This document shows, piece after piece, positions 36,301 to 43,568 of a stretch of 64,000 nt of DNA. Each line of letters begins with the position of its first letter. Position 1 is the first letter of the stretch. Below the pieces are notes generated by a model that did not search any database, was not told where the DNA came from, and worked only from the letters and a program-made list of their open reading frames with translations. Both the position numbers and the translations under genes were made by a program. Source of the stretch: Segatella copri (GTDB lineage: Bacteria; Bacteroidota; Bacteroidia; Bacteroidales; Bacteroidaceae); contig NZ_CP137557.1 of the NCBI RefSeq assembly GCF_019249655.2, positions 244,001-308,000 on the forward strand. Direction: 5' to 3'.

Positions 36301-36504
36301 ATTCTTCGTGCCTTTCACTGATACTGACGCACCAATAATAGGTTCACCGGTAGCATCCTTTACCACACCTTTGCAAACAGCACCCTGCTGTGCAACCATA
36401 GTTGCTCCGAATGTGCTTGAGCTAGGAACAGTACTCGCATTGGCGGCACCTACTAAAATCGTAGATAGTAATAGGGTCATGCCAAACTGACTTCTTTTGT
36501 TCAT
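33310..36504 (-). CDS. SusC/RagA-family TonB-dependent outer-membrane transporter
   Basis: A 1064-residue beta-barrel. Signal peptide ~1-24; a carboxypeptidase-D-like domain ~42-118 (CKGVVKDATGEPIIGASVSV), the TonB box/plug region with VVVGYGTQKKVNLSGAVANV, and the SusC signature GNTSLNGGSPLVLVDNVQM. The barrel ends in a C-terminal aromatic LSF, as usual. It imports oligosaccharides with its SusD partner downstream. A -7 box lies at 36680 on this strand. Confidence 0.96.
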   Translation of the reverse strand: MNKRSQFGMTLLLSTILVGAANASTVPSSSTFGATMVAQQGAVCKGVVKDATGEPIIGASVSVKGTKNATVTDLDGVFTLQGVTKGTTIVVSYIGFVNSEVKWNGTSLNVTLAEDTQGLEEVVVVGYGTQKKVNLSGAVANVDGKVLENRPITNIGQGLQGVVPNLNVSMNSGGAPGASSSYNIRGNTSLNGGSPLVLVDNVQMDANLVNPDDVESISVLKDASSAAIYGARAAYGVILITTKKGRKSDKPNISFNATGYWQSPAKSYHNVNSMQYLKMMDEANKNDGGSGRYFKDQVYKYTEEYFNGTRKDPVFFDEAYDKAKYGYCGNTDWWNELYKTSFSQIYNANISGGNDRTTYYASIAMNDQKGILTAGDDKYKKYNANVNISSNITKWLNVSAKITHTYTSERHPTGGTTAMNPTAYSGLSAYSGMMKNDLSPLMPVKHPDGHYAGQGSYTNPIAIMEQGGNAKYRQNDLWMTGAVRITPIKGLVINADYTWNFYGRNSNEHVRNFYDYTAVPGTENYYPWTNPSSITVSNYDDYYQAFNAFAEYSLSLAEKHNFKVLVGYNQEKKHNKYHWVGRKNLIDNDTPQINLAYGDISTSGSESMWSTNGLFFRLNYDYMGKYLFEFNGREDGSSKFAKGNRYAFFPSGSVAWRVSEEKFFEPLRSWWDNLKIRASYGSLGNQNVSGNFPYLATYGLSTKAGVLLGGTRPVAVYAPGLVSSSFTWETVNQFDLGIDGTWLNNRLSASFDWYRRDTKDMLTKGATLPSVLGTGVPRSNAANMKTTGWEISVEWSDRLKCGLGYHIKGVLSDYQSEITKYSNDARLIGDHYVGEKLGEIWGFVSNGLFQSDEEAASWDQKAIDGGHWSAGDVKFEDLDGDKKVTWGEGTVDKPGDRKILGNSTPRYAYGITAGADYKGFDFEMFWQGIGKRDYFGGWGGPSFWGFTNEWCTPQTTSLDYWTEDNRGAYFPKLHHYSVNGANHNTSSRYMLNAAYLRLKNVTLGYSIPSHLLKQVGIARLRVFVQGENLLTFTPMKVKFADPETLGNMTYPINKKISVGMNLSF

Positions 36505-36679
36505 AATTGTTTGGTTTTAAATGTTATTTTTAATTATATAGGATGAATATTTTCATTCTAATGAATAGTTAGCTATTATCTACTTTGCAGTTTTATAAAC
36601 TACGCCATAGTTATTTAAAAACGTTATTAATGATGTCTTGTTTATGTTACACACTTAGGTCATTTATTATTTCCGTTTG

Positions 36680-36687
36680 CAAATTTA
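36680..36687 (-). promoter_or_regulatory. -7 box of the susC-susD operon
   Basis: TAAATTTG on the minus strand, about 175 nt before the susC start. The rest of 36505-37114 is A/T-rich and holds no gene that I can support. No regulator (SusR, HTCS or sigma/anti-sigma pair) lies next to the PUL. Confidence 0.55.
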
Positions 36688-37076
36688 TGGCTTTTTTAGT
36701 AAACTTGGATATTTTTGATAGTTAATAAATATTAAATGGGGTAAAAAAGGATATAGTTCGGTATTTTTTTTAGAGAAAATTACGCTAAAATCTGCCGAAT
36801 AGCTTAGAATGAGCGATTTATGAGTTTTTCACCTCAATGGAGGTAATGATTTAGCAACGGTTCTAATTTCTACAATTTGCATACGTTTGATTGTCAAACA
36901 ACTCTTTGTCATCTTGGTGGCAAAAATACAATTTTAAATTTAGAATACTGCATTGTTGCATGTTTTTTAGAGTTTATTATCATCTCAAATATAATTAGGA
37001 CTCTGAAAATATGCAAAAATGTGCGGTATTTTATGAAATTATCCGTAGAATCTTACCGTATTCTCGAAATTTATTG

Positions 37077-37084
37077 TATTTTTG
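37077..37084 (+). promoter_or_regulatory. -7 box of the AbiEi-like gene
   Basis: TATTTTTG about 30 bp before the start codon at 37115. Confidence 0.55.
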
Positions 37085-37114
37085 CAGCTGTAATGACATT
37101 TAATAAGAGGTGAA

Positions 37115-37696
37115 ATGAACAATATAGTTTGCAAAGTAGCAGCACTTGGTGGCACTATCTCCACTGCTGATATATCTCATCTGTCAGAGTATAAACGACT
37201 GTTGAGAGCTAAGGAGCGTGGCGACTTGATAAAGTTGCGTCATGGCATATATGCCGTTCCCGATGCTTTGCTTAATACAATGATTGATGTGGAACGGATT
37301 GTACCTAATGGTATTGTATGCCTGTACAATGCGTGGGCTTACCATCAGCTTTCGACAACTGTTCCACCTGCTTTTTGTATAGCCATCGCCAACAAGCGGA
37401 AGGTGGTGATACCAGATACGCTTCCGATAGAGCTGTATTATTGGAAGAAGGAGAACTTGGAGTTCGGCATTATGGATGCAGAAATTTCAGGGTATCATGT
37501 TCGTATTACCGATATGGAGCGAAGTGTTTGCGATGCAGTAAAATACAGGAATAAATTGGGGTTAGATATTTGTGCTGAAGTGATACGCTCCTATCTGAAA
37601 AAGCCAAACCGCAATCTCACTCGTTTGCAGGATTATGCCAAACGCCTCAGAGTATTCAACACATTAAAAAATTATCTTGAAATAGCAATAGAATAA
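37115..37696 (+). CDS. AbiEi-like antitoxin-domain protein (orphan)
   Basis: A 193-residue protein. Residues ~1-60 form a winged-helix-like domain (STADISHLSEYKRLLRAKERG, LIKLRHGIYAVPD), then the AbiEi core with GIVCLYNAWAYHQLSTTVPP, and ITDMERSVCDAVKYRNKLG. AbiEi proteins are antitoxins and autorepressors of type IV systems with the AbiEii nucleotidyltransferase toxin. No AbiEii gene follows; the next ORF is a broken secreted-protein gene. It may be a lone regulator or half of a lost system. Confidence 0.85.
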   Translation: MNNIVCKVAALGGTISTADISHLSEYKRLLRAKERGDLIKLRHGIYAVPDALLNTMIDVERIVPNGIVCLYNAWAYHQLSTTVPPAFCIAIANKRKVVIPDTLPIELYYWKKENLEFGIMDAEISGYHVRITDMERSVCDAVKYRNKLGLDICAEVIRSYLKKPNRNLTRLQDYAKRLRVFNTLKNYLEIAIE

Positions 37697-37769
37697 AATT
37701 GGAAAAAGTAGTTTACCCTTTTATCATTCTTTCGTCTTTGAATATAAAGAACACTAAAAATAGAAGATT

Positions 37770-38024
37770 ATGATAAAAAGTAAGATTTCTGTTGCTGTAC
37801 TATTTCTGCTATGCCTTTGTTGGTTACCAACACTTTCATTGGCAAAAGGAAAGAGCCATTTTACGGTAGAAGATTCACAATATGGAACTCGCCTTGTGAA
37901 ATGAGAAGGAAAAGACTCTGTTGTGGATTTTAATAACATCCAAGAGCTTAAGGATGTAAAAGTAATAGGAGAAATGGCTTTTGAAATGAATAAGTACACC
38001 GCTTTTGTTAGATGTATGATATAA
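37770..38024 (+). pseudogene. Secreted-protein gene broken by one in-frame TGA
   Basis: ATG 37770-37772 opens a signal peptide (MIKSKISVAVLFLLCLCWLP... ending LSLAKG) and a short mature part, SHFTVEDSQYGTRLVK, which stops at TGA (37902-37904). The same frame then continues EGKDSVVDFNNIQELKDVKV to TAA at 38022-38024. Removing that one stop gives an 83-residue exported protein that might itself be a truncated N-terminus. I do not know the family. Confidence 0.6.
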
Positions 38025-38026
38025 AA

Positions 38027-38092
38027 AACAAAGTTCACAAACTTGTGAACCACAACCTTGTGAACTTTTAATAGTATATTGTAAATCAGATA
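38027..38092 (+). repeat. Hairpin repeat with 15-bp units, copy 1
   Basis: AAAGTTCACAA, then one CTTGTGAACCACAA-type unit and TTGTGAACTTTT, followed by AATAGTATATTGTAAATCAG. It recurs at 41337-41420 with an extra unit. GTTCACAA and TTGTGAAC pair, giving a terminator-like hairpin after the broken gene. Confidence 0.8.
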
Positions 38093-38134
38093 CTGAACCT
38101 TCGCAGGGTGTTTGGAGCTTACATGCGAAACTTG
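38093..38134. mobile_element. Possible 42-bp deletion derivative of the foldback element
   Basis: The segment begins CTGAACCTTCGCA (family end CTGAAGTTTCGCA, 2 mismatches in 13) and ends GGAGCTTACATGCGAAACTTG (family end GGAGGTTACTTGCGAAACTTG, 2 mismatches in 21), with almost nothing between. No target duplication is visible. It looks like the two ends of a copy that lost its interior. Confidence 0.5.
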
Positions 38135-38138
38135 AGTT

Positions 38139-39587
38139 TTAAACAAACAATTCGTTCATCGTAATCTGTTTCTGTACGATGTCGCTATGTTTGTTCTGCT
38201 TCAATCCGAAAGAAGTAATCAATGTGAGGAGAAGCGATTTGGAAGTCTTCGTCTCTTCTGTGAAGATACGCAGTTTCTCTAGCAACTTCTCCTCATATTC
38301 CTTGCTGATTTCGAATTCGCTCTTGTAGAATTTCATCTCACAGATGTTGATGGTTTCATCTTTCCGGTCTATCAGCAAGTCTATTTGAGCTCCCTTTTCT
38401 GTGTTGCTGCTTCGCCATGAGCAAACCAAGGTCTGTACTCCCGAAATTCCCAGGGCATGCTTGATTTTGTCTATATGGTTTAGACAAAGCATCTCAAACG
38501 ACAGTCCTGCCCAAGTATGGTATAGCTGACTGTTCTGGGAGGATGACCAGAAACTGGAATCCTGATACTTGTTATGTCTGATGAACCGGAAGTAGAAGAG
38601 CGTATAGAAATCTACTAACTGAAATAAGGTGTTTCGCTTTTGGCGAATGTCGGAAGTCATCTTGTTGGTAGTGCTGAATGGTTCATACAGACGGATGAAT
38701 CCGCATTGTTCCAATTCTTCCAGTACTGTAGAGAAGGCTCCGTTATCTTTTCCTCCCGATGCTTTGACCAGTTCCTGTCGGGTCATACCCATTCCTTTGG
38801 TAGCAAGGGCAGTAACCACGGCGATATGGTCGGCTGATTTCTTAAACAAAGCTCTGTATAAGTCGTTGAATTCATCTTTCAGTTCTGCATTGTCTGCGAA
38901 AAACAGCTGGTCGATGTTCTGTGCCAGACTTTTCGATTTATCCATCATAGACAGATAATAAGGTATTCCTCCCATAATCATATAGCATTCTGCTATCTGT
39001 TTTCGGCTGTAGCCGAAGTGGTAAGCCTTGAAGTATTCTTCGCATTCGTGCAGAGTGAATGGTTTTACGATCAGATGATGGGTCAGTCGGTTGTGCAAGC
39101 CACCACGGTTGCGAATCAGGTTGTTGATCATCCAGGATGTGGCTGATCCGCAAACGATGAGTTTGATGTCGTTGCGCAGTACAGCCCAACTGTTCCAGAA
39201 GTTTTCCAGTGCTGGTATGAATCCCGATTTGGCGGTATCCATCCATGGCAATTCATCGATGAATATTACTTTCTTGCCTTCCGGAAGTGTTTCTATGTAT
39301 TGTGACAAGGCATAGAATGCCAGCAGCCAGCTCTTGAACGTCTGCAGAGAGGTGGAGTGGGTATATTTTTGCAGGGCAATGCTGAAGTTGACAAGCTGTT
39401 CGCCTTTGGCAACTCCGTTCATTCCTGTCATGAAGAAGGCAAAATGATCCTCTACGGCTTTTCTGATGAGAAAAGTCTTGCCTACACGTCGTCTTCCATA
39501 GACGGCGATAAACTCTGATTTATCGGAGTTTATATATTCATTGAGCAGTTTGAGTTCTGCTTCTCTTCCTATCAGTCTCTGTTCCAT
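38139..39587 (-). CDS. AAA ATPase with DUF234-type C-terminal domain
   Basis: A 482-residue protein from MEQRLIGREAELK (ATG 39587); the frame extends 22 codons further up without family match. Walker A GRRRVGKT is at 31-38, Walker B KVIFIDELPWMD near 105, and a sensor region LIVCGSATSWMI follows. The C-terminal part (~300-470: LVDFYTLFYFRFI, FEMLCLN, GAQIDLLIDRKDETINICEMKFY) matches DUF234, which has a PD-(D/E)XK-like core (the D-x-E-x-K pattern is visible). The biological role of this family is unknown. Confidence 0.87.
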   Translation of the reverse strand: MEQRLIGREAELKLLNEYINSDKSEFIAVYGRRRVGKTFLIRKAVEDHFAFFMTGMNGVAKGEQLVNFSIALQKYTHSTSLQTFKSWLLAFYALSQYIETLPEGKKVIFIDELPWMDTAKSGFIPALENFWNSWAVLRNDIKLIVCGSATSWMINNLIRNRGGLHNRLTHHLIVKPFTLHECEEYFKAYHFGYSRKQIAECYMIMGGIPYYLSMMDKSKSLAQNIDQLFFADNAELKDEFNDLYRALFKKSADHIAVVTALATKGMGMTRQELVKASGGKDNGAFSTVLEELEQCGFIRLYEPFSTTNKMTSDIRQKRNTLFQLVDFYTLFYFRFIRHNKYQDSSFWSSSQNSQLYHTWAGLSFEMLCLNHIDKIKHALGISGVQTLVCSWRSSNTEKGAQIDLLIDRKDETINICEMKFYKSEFEISKEYEEKLLEKLRIFTEETKTSKSLLLTLITSFGLKQNKHSDIVQKQITMNELFV

Positions 39588-39680
39588 ATATCTTTCGTTA
39601 TTTCCTATTTGCAATGAATAATGCAAGCGAGCGCAATGAAAGCTTGCTTCCAAATTGCCGAGTGCAGTTTATTTTCTGCG

Positions 39681-39740
39681 CAAAGATATAAAAAAATACC
39701 CATTAGCGCAAATTATTCGCGGATAATCTGCGCTAATGGT
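39681..39740 (-). promoter_or_regulatory. Promoter and operator of the DUF234-type ATPase gene
   Basis: Minus-strand -7 TATCTTTG (39681-39688). At 39699-39740 CCATTAGCGCAAATTAT and its inverted partner (one mismatch) flank TCGCGG, and a third TTAGCGCAAATTAT lies at 39755-39768. The inverted repeat covers the -33 region, so a bound regulator would block the promoter. No gene lies in 39588-39945. Confidence 0.7.
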
Positions 39741-39849
39741 ATGAAAAAAGTATGTTAGCGCAAATTATCTGTGCGAAACTGGGGTCTTTTTGAAAAGATA
39801 ATAAAGCTTAAAATGCAGGCTATTATGCTATATTCTAACATGAAAACTG

Positions 39850-39857
39850 TATCTTTG
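39850..39857 (+). promoter_or_regulatory. -7 box upstream of the 30-residue ORF
   Basis: TATCTTTG on the plus strand, ~89 bp before the ATG at 39946. Confidence 0.5.
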
Positions 39858-39945
39858 CAAAATCTGTCAGTATATTGGCTGCCTGATGGGGCAAAACGGT
39901 AGGTAGATGAGAGAATGTGATGAATAATAACTAACTGATAATAAT

Positions 39946-40038
39946 ATGAAATCTATTAACTTGATTATCTTGTTTTTGATGGCTGTATTGCCAACCCATG
40001 CTCGCGGCAATCTGCACAATCGGTACAAAGTGCACTGA
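39946..40038 (+). pseudogene. Short ORF with signal peptide, 30 residues; probable truncated gene
   Basis: MKSINLIILFLMAVLPTHA is a good signal peptide, followed by RGNLHNRYKVH and a stop that lies inside the operator palindromes of the next gene. It has its own -7 box. It looks like the 5' end of an exported-protein gene cut off when the ATPase module arrived, though a secreted peptide is possible. Confidence 0.45.
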
Positions 40039-40106
40039 GTAGAGTGCAATTTTTGTTAAAAAGTGCACTGAATTCAGTGCACTTTCGCTATTTATTCGTA
40101 TATTTG
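40027..40106 (+). promoter_or_regulatory. Double palindromic operator and -7 box of the DUF4143-type ATPase gene
   Basis: A perfect 24-bp palindrome at 40061-40084 (AAGTGCACTGAA and its complement) follows an imperfect one of the same sequence at 40028-40053. The -7 box TATATTTG is at 40099-40106, 14 bp downstream, and the gene starts at 40137. The palindromes cover the -33 region. Confidence 0.75.
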
Positions 40107-40136
40107 CAGCAAAGAACAACATAATCGGGCAAAAAA

Positions 40137-41306
40137 ATGGAACAGTTACAAACAACATTTGACAAATTGCTGAGAGAAACGAGTACCACGTTTCATCGCT
40201 ATATGTATAATCGCATCAATTGGGATGCTCGTATGATAGGTCTAATGGGACCAAGAGGTGTAGGTAAAACAACTTTGGTGCTTCAACACATCAAAGAACA
40301 ACTACCAAGAAAAGACTCACTCTATGTACAGGCAGAAGATTTTTATTTTGCCAATCATAGGCTCACCGAACTGGCAGATTCATTTGCAAAGATGGGCGGA
40401 AAGTATCTTTTCATTGATGAAATCCATAAATACAAGGATTGGGCAAGAGAGTTGAAATTAATATACGACTACCATTCCGAACTCCATGTAATGTTTACCG
40501 GATCATCTGTTCTCGATATAGCAAAGGGGGCATTTGACTTGAGTCGTCGTGCGCTTATGTACGAGATGCAAGGTCTATCATACCGGGAATATCTGGAACT
40601 CTTTCATGGAATCCACTTTCCTGTATGTACTTTAGAACAGCTTCTGCAACAGAATGTCAATATACCGAATGGCTTCTTGCCATTAGAACATTTCGCAGAC
40701 TATCTGCAACGAGGGTATTATCCTTTTTCTGATGGCGACATCAGGATGTATATTCAGCAAGTGGTCAATGCAACGATAGAAACCGATATTCCGCAATATG
40801 CAGACCTTACGGTTTCAACTGCAAGAAAACTCAAAAGGCTACTTGCCATCATCGCTCAAAGTGCACCATTCAAGCCTAACATGAGCCAGATTGGAGGACA
40901 GCTGGAAGTTTCTAGAAACAATATAGCCGACCTTTGCACCTATTTGGAGAAAGCTGGACTTATAGGGCAGCTTCGTACTTCAACTGGTGGTATTCAAGGA
41001 CTAGGAAAGGTAGATAAGATCTATCTGGATAATCCAACGCTCATCTATACTCTTGCAGGAAAGAGTGTTGAGATAGGAACTGTGAGAGAAACTTTCTTTT
41101 TCAATCAGACACGCTCACTCATACCTGTAACAGTATCACCTATATCTGATTTCCTGATAGATGGGAAATATACATTCGAGGTTGGTGGAAAGAAGAAAAA
41201 GCAAAATCAGCTGCAGAACATAGAAAATGGATATGTAGTAAAGGACGATATAGAGACGGGGTATGGAAACATCATCCCGTTATGGATGTTTGGTATGCTC
41301 TATTAG
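40137..41306 (+). CDS. AAA ATPase with DUF4143 C-terminal domain
   Basis: A 389-residue protein. Walker A GPRGVGKT (38-45), Walker B YLFIDEIHKYKDWARELK near 88-105, sensor HVMFTGSSVLDI, then the AAA_14 LSRRALMYEMQGLSYREYL, and a DUF4143 domain with the winged-helix-like SQIGGQLEVSRNNIADLCTY and C-terminal KYTFEVGGKKKKQNQ. This family is widespread and of unknown role. It is transcribed from a palindromic promoter and followed by a hairpin repeat. Confidence 0.88.
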   Translation: MEQLQTTFDKLLRETSTTFHRYMYNRINWDARMIGLMGPRGVGKTTLVLQHIKEQLPRKDSLYVQAEDFYFANHRLTELADSFAKMGGKYLFIDEIHKYKDWARELKLIYDYHSELHVMFTGSSVLDIAKGAFDLSRRALMYEMQGLSYREYLELFHGIHFPVCTLEQLLQQNVNIPNGFLPLEHFADYLQRGYYPFSDGDIRMYIQQVVNATIETDIPQYADLTVSTARKLKRLLAIIAQSAPFKPNMSQIGGQLEVSRNNIADLCTYLEKAGLIGQLRTSTGGIQGLGKVDKIYLDNPTLIYTLAGKSVEIGTVRETFFFNQTRSLIPVTVSPISDFLIDGKYTFEVGGKKKKQNQLQNIENGYVVKDDIETGYGNIIPLWMFGMLY

Positions 41307-41336
41307 GTGTTATATTCCGTATCTGCAATATTCGGA

Positions 41337-41420
41337 TAAAAAACAAAGTTCACAAGTTTGTGGACCACAAGTTTGTGGACCACAACCTTGTGAACTTTTA
41401 ATAGTATATTGTAAATCAGG
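41337..41420 (+). repeat. Hairpin repeat with 15-bp units, copy 2
   Basis: Same sequence as 38027-38092 but with two GTTTGTGGACCACAA units where copy 1 has one. It ends in TTGTGAACTTTT and the shared AATAGTATATTGTAAATCAG. It follows the DUF4143 ATPase gene and probably terminates it. Confidence 0.82.
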
Positions 41421-41464
41421 TGTTTAAATGTGTTTGTTTTTTTTGATGCCTGCGGGAATAAACG

Positions 41465-41501
41465 CAAAAAAAGAGGAAAGCAATGTTGTTTTCCTCTTTT
41501 T
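41465..41501. terminator. Terminator of the tRNA-His genes
   Basis: AAAAAGAGGAAA and TTTCCTCTTTTT flank a short loop. It stands ~10 bp downstream of the tRNA pair (minus strand). Confidence 0.85.
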
Positions 41502-41510
41502 AAATGTTCA

Positions 41511-41585
41511 GGGTGGAAGGTGGGACTCGAACCCACGACATTCAGAACCACAATCTGACGCTCTAACCAACTGAACTACGTCCAC
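41511..41585 (-). tRNA. tRNA-His (anticodon GTG), copy 1
   Basis: The minus strand gives GTGGACGTAGTTCAGTTGG with a clear D arm, anticodon stem TCAGA/TCTGA around loop TTGTGGT, and T arm GTGGGTTCGAGTCCCAC. The CCA is not certain to be encoded. It is identical to the second copy 32 bp upstream in its transcript. Confidence 0.95.
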
Positions 41586-41617
41586 CATTTGATTTTTATG
41601 TTTGCTTAAAGAAATGT

Positions 41618-41692
41618 GGGTGGAAGGTGGGACTCGAACCCACGACATTCAGAACCACAATCTGACGCTCTAACCAACTGAACTACGTCCAC
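41618..41692 (-). tRNA. tRNA-His (anticodon GTG), copy 2
   Basis: Identical 75-nt copy of the tRNA at 41511, closest to the promoter. The pair is probably one transcript. Confidence 0.95.
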
Positions 41693-41709
41693 CATTTTTT
41701 AAGCGAGTG

Positions 41710-41752
41710 CAAAGGTACGGAAAAAATTTGGTTCCACCAAATATTTCCGTAC
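41710..41752 (-). promoter_or_regulatory. tRNA-His promoter, overlapped by an inverted repeat
   Basis: Minus-strand -7 TACCTTTG (41710-41717) with TTTG 20 bp upstream (41738-41741). A 38-bp inverted repeat GTACGGAAA..ATTTGG/CCAAAT..TTCCGTAC (41715-41752) overlaps both boxes and may also be the 3' hairpin of secG. Confidence 0.75.
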
Positions 41753-41768
41753 TTTTTTACATTTTTTT

Positions 41769-42182
41769 TTATTTTGCAGGGCTGTTTGGCACTACAGGAG
41801 CTGCCTTTTCTGCTGCAGGTGCTGCTTTCTCTGCACCGGCTGCTGCTGGAGCTGCCTTCTGAGCACCGGCTGCTGCATCCTTGCTGGCACCTGGCATAGC
41901 AGGAAGAGCGGTCTGCTCCTGGGTAGCACCCTCCATTACGCTGCTCTCGCCCACAGCCTGTGGAGCTACGTAAGCGCAAGCTACGCTGATTACTACCATC
42001 AGACCGGCAAGGGTCCATGTAATCTTTTCTACTACATCGGTGGTCTTGCGAACACCCATGATAGAGTTGGTTGAAGAGAAGTTAGATGCCAATCCACCTC
42101 CCTTTGACTCCTGGATCAGAACGATGAGTACCATCAAGATGGATACCAGGACGATCAATACTACAAATAATGTGTAAATCAT
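41769..42182 (-). CDS. secG: Preprotein translocase subunit SecG
   Basis: A 137-residue inner-membrane protein. Two membrane helices (~2-22 and ~55-72) flank the conserved QESKGGGLASNFSSTNSIMG loop. After ~75, residues are an Ala/Pro/Glu-rich low-complexity tail (AAPAAEKAAPAA-type), longer than in E. coli. It assists the SecYE channel. Last gene of the sigma54 activator-lptE-TPR-secG operon. Confidence 0.95.
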   Translation of the reverse strand: MIYTLFVVLIVLVSILMVLIVLIQESKGGGLASNFSSTNSIMGVRKTTDVVEKITWTLAGLMVVISVACAYVAPQAVGESSVMEGATQEQTALPAMPGASKDAAAGAQKAAPAAAGAEKAAPAAEKAAPVVPNSPAK

Positions 42183-42211
42183 TTTTTTAAAACTAGTTTT
42201 ATTATTATTAT

Positions 42212-43009
42212 TTATTTTCTTTTCTTCTCGTTAAGCATCAGTTTTTCGAGGAAGCGGAGCTGATCTATATAGAACGCACTCTTCTGTGGATGCTGCTTGT
42301 ACAGGCGGTCGATAATCTGATAGGCTCGCTCGTACTTGCCCTGCTTGATGTAGATTCGGGCAAGGGTCTCCGTAAAGATACCACCGTTTTCTGAGGCAGC
42401 TTGGGCTTCGGAAGAATCTGCTTCTGCAGTTTCCTTCTTCTCTTCCTTCTCTTCCTTCTTCTCCATTACCTCGCTCTCCTGATACTCCTCCTTATCCTTG
42501 TGGAGTTTGAATCCGCCTTCTTCTATGAAGTCGTCGATGAGGGCGATGGTTCTTGATGGCTGCTCGTGCTCGGTTTCCGTCTCCGTCTCCATCAGATAGG
42601 CCACGTAGTCAACGGCGGCATCGGCTGGCGTTGGCTTGCGCTTCTCTTCCGGTTCTTTCTCCCTTTCCTCTGCTTCGGTTGGGATGGAGTGGAGGAAGTG
42701 GTCGATGAGACTGCTGGTGCGGTCGCTCTTCGGCTTGCCTTCCACAGCTTCGTGGCGGTTTGAGTTCTGGCTCTTGAGCTGATAGTGGGCTGCCTCTACC
42801 ATCTGGAAGATGACCTTGCGGTCGGAGATGTAGATGGCGGCACGCCGCAGTTCCTCGTCGAAGCTCGGGTCGTGGAGCAGGTACAGGTTCTGCAACATCA
42901 GAAGGCGAGCCGTCTGATAGTACGGATAGAGGGCCAGGAGGGCGCGCAAATCATAGAGCGTCTCCCGGTTCATTTCCTCAGGATGTTGTATCAATCTGTT
43001 TAGTTCCAC
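42212..43009 (-). CDS. TPR-like protein of the lptE-secG operon
   Basis: A 265-residue soluble protein. N-terminal helices start MELNRLIQHPEEMNRETLYD and include YYQTARLLMLQNLYLLHD; the middle is charged and low-complexity (KKEEKEEKKE). The C-terminal LARIYIKQGKYERAYQIIDR with LYKQHPQKSAFYIDQLRFLE is a tetratricopeptide repeat. Function unknown; it sits between lptE and secG as in other Bacteroidota. Confidence 0.8.
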   Translation of the reverse strand: MELNRLIQHPEEMNRETLYDLRALLALYPYYQTARLLMLQNLYLLHDPSFDEELRRAAIYISDRKVIFQMVEAAHYQLKSQNSNRHEAVEGKPKSDRTSSLIDHFLHSIPTEAEEREKEPEEKRKPTPADAAVDYVAYLMETETETEHEQPSRTIALIDDFIEEGGFKLHKDKEEYQESEVMEKKEEKEEKKETAEADSSEAQAASENGGIFTETLARIYIKQGKYERAYQIIDRLYKQHPQKSAFYIDQLRFLEKLMLNEKKRK

Positions 43010-43046
43010 GATATTATTAACTTTAAACTATTAACTCTAAATTCTA

Positions 43047-43568
43047 CTACCAGTTTGCCACTGTGGCGTTGAAGATCTGGTCAACCAGGTCTTTTACCAT
43101 CTGCGTTACCAACTCTTCCTGCACAGAGGCGAGGCTCTGGGTGGTATCGTAGGTCTTGGCAGAGGTGAACTGGCGCTCGAAATCCTCGTTGTGGTTCTTG
43201 GTGTTGGTGAAGCGTACGTTCACCGTGATGCTCAGCTCGGTCTGGGCTGAATATCCCTCGGCACTCACCGACTTGTTGCGCTGTGAGTATTGGGTAATCT
43301 CGCCCTCTATCTTCAGGTCGCCATTGCGGCTCACCTGGCGGAGCTGGGTGTTGCTGGCAAACTTATCCTTCAGTTCGTTGTTGAACATCGGACCCATCGG
43401 ACCCCATACATAGGAGCTGCGGATAGGGAAGTCGGCCAACTGGATGGTCTTGGTCTTGGTGTAGTCGATGCTGGCACCGTTGAACTTGTAGCTCACGGAG
43501 CAGGCTGCTGTGACACCCATCACCAGGACGATGCCTATTATATATATGTACGCGCGTAGATGCTTCAT
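43047..43568 (-). CDS. lptE: LptE-family lipoprotein
   Basis: A 173-residue lipoprotein; the signal peptide ends MGVTAACSVSYKFNG with Cys23 as lipid anchor. The body (IQLADFPIRSSYVWGPMGP, FTNTKNHNEDFERQFTS) matches the Bacteroidota LptE family, which plugs LptD to insert lipopolysaccharide in the outer membrane. Its ATG overlaps the stop of the sigma54 activator by 4 bp (ATGA). Confidence 0.85.
   Translation of the reverse strand: MKHLRAYIYIIGIVLVMGVTAACSVSYKFNGASIDYTKTKTIQLADFPIRSSYVWGPMGPMFNNELKDKFASNTQLRQVSRNGDLKIEGEITQYSQRNKSVSAEGYSAQTELSITVNVRFTNTKNHNEDFERQFTSAKTYDTTQSLASVQEELVTQMVKDLVDQIFNATVANW

Noticed and set aside
37902..37904. In-frame TGA read as selenocysteine
   Set aside because: No SECIS-like hairpin was recognised right after it and no selenoprotein family is matched; a nonsense mutation is simpler.
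41303..41551. 82-codon minus-strand ORF near the tRNA genes
   Set aside because: It runs through a tRNA-His gene, a terminator and the 15-bp hairpin repeats, so it is not a protein gene.
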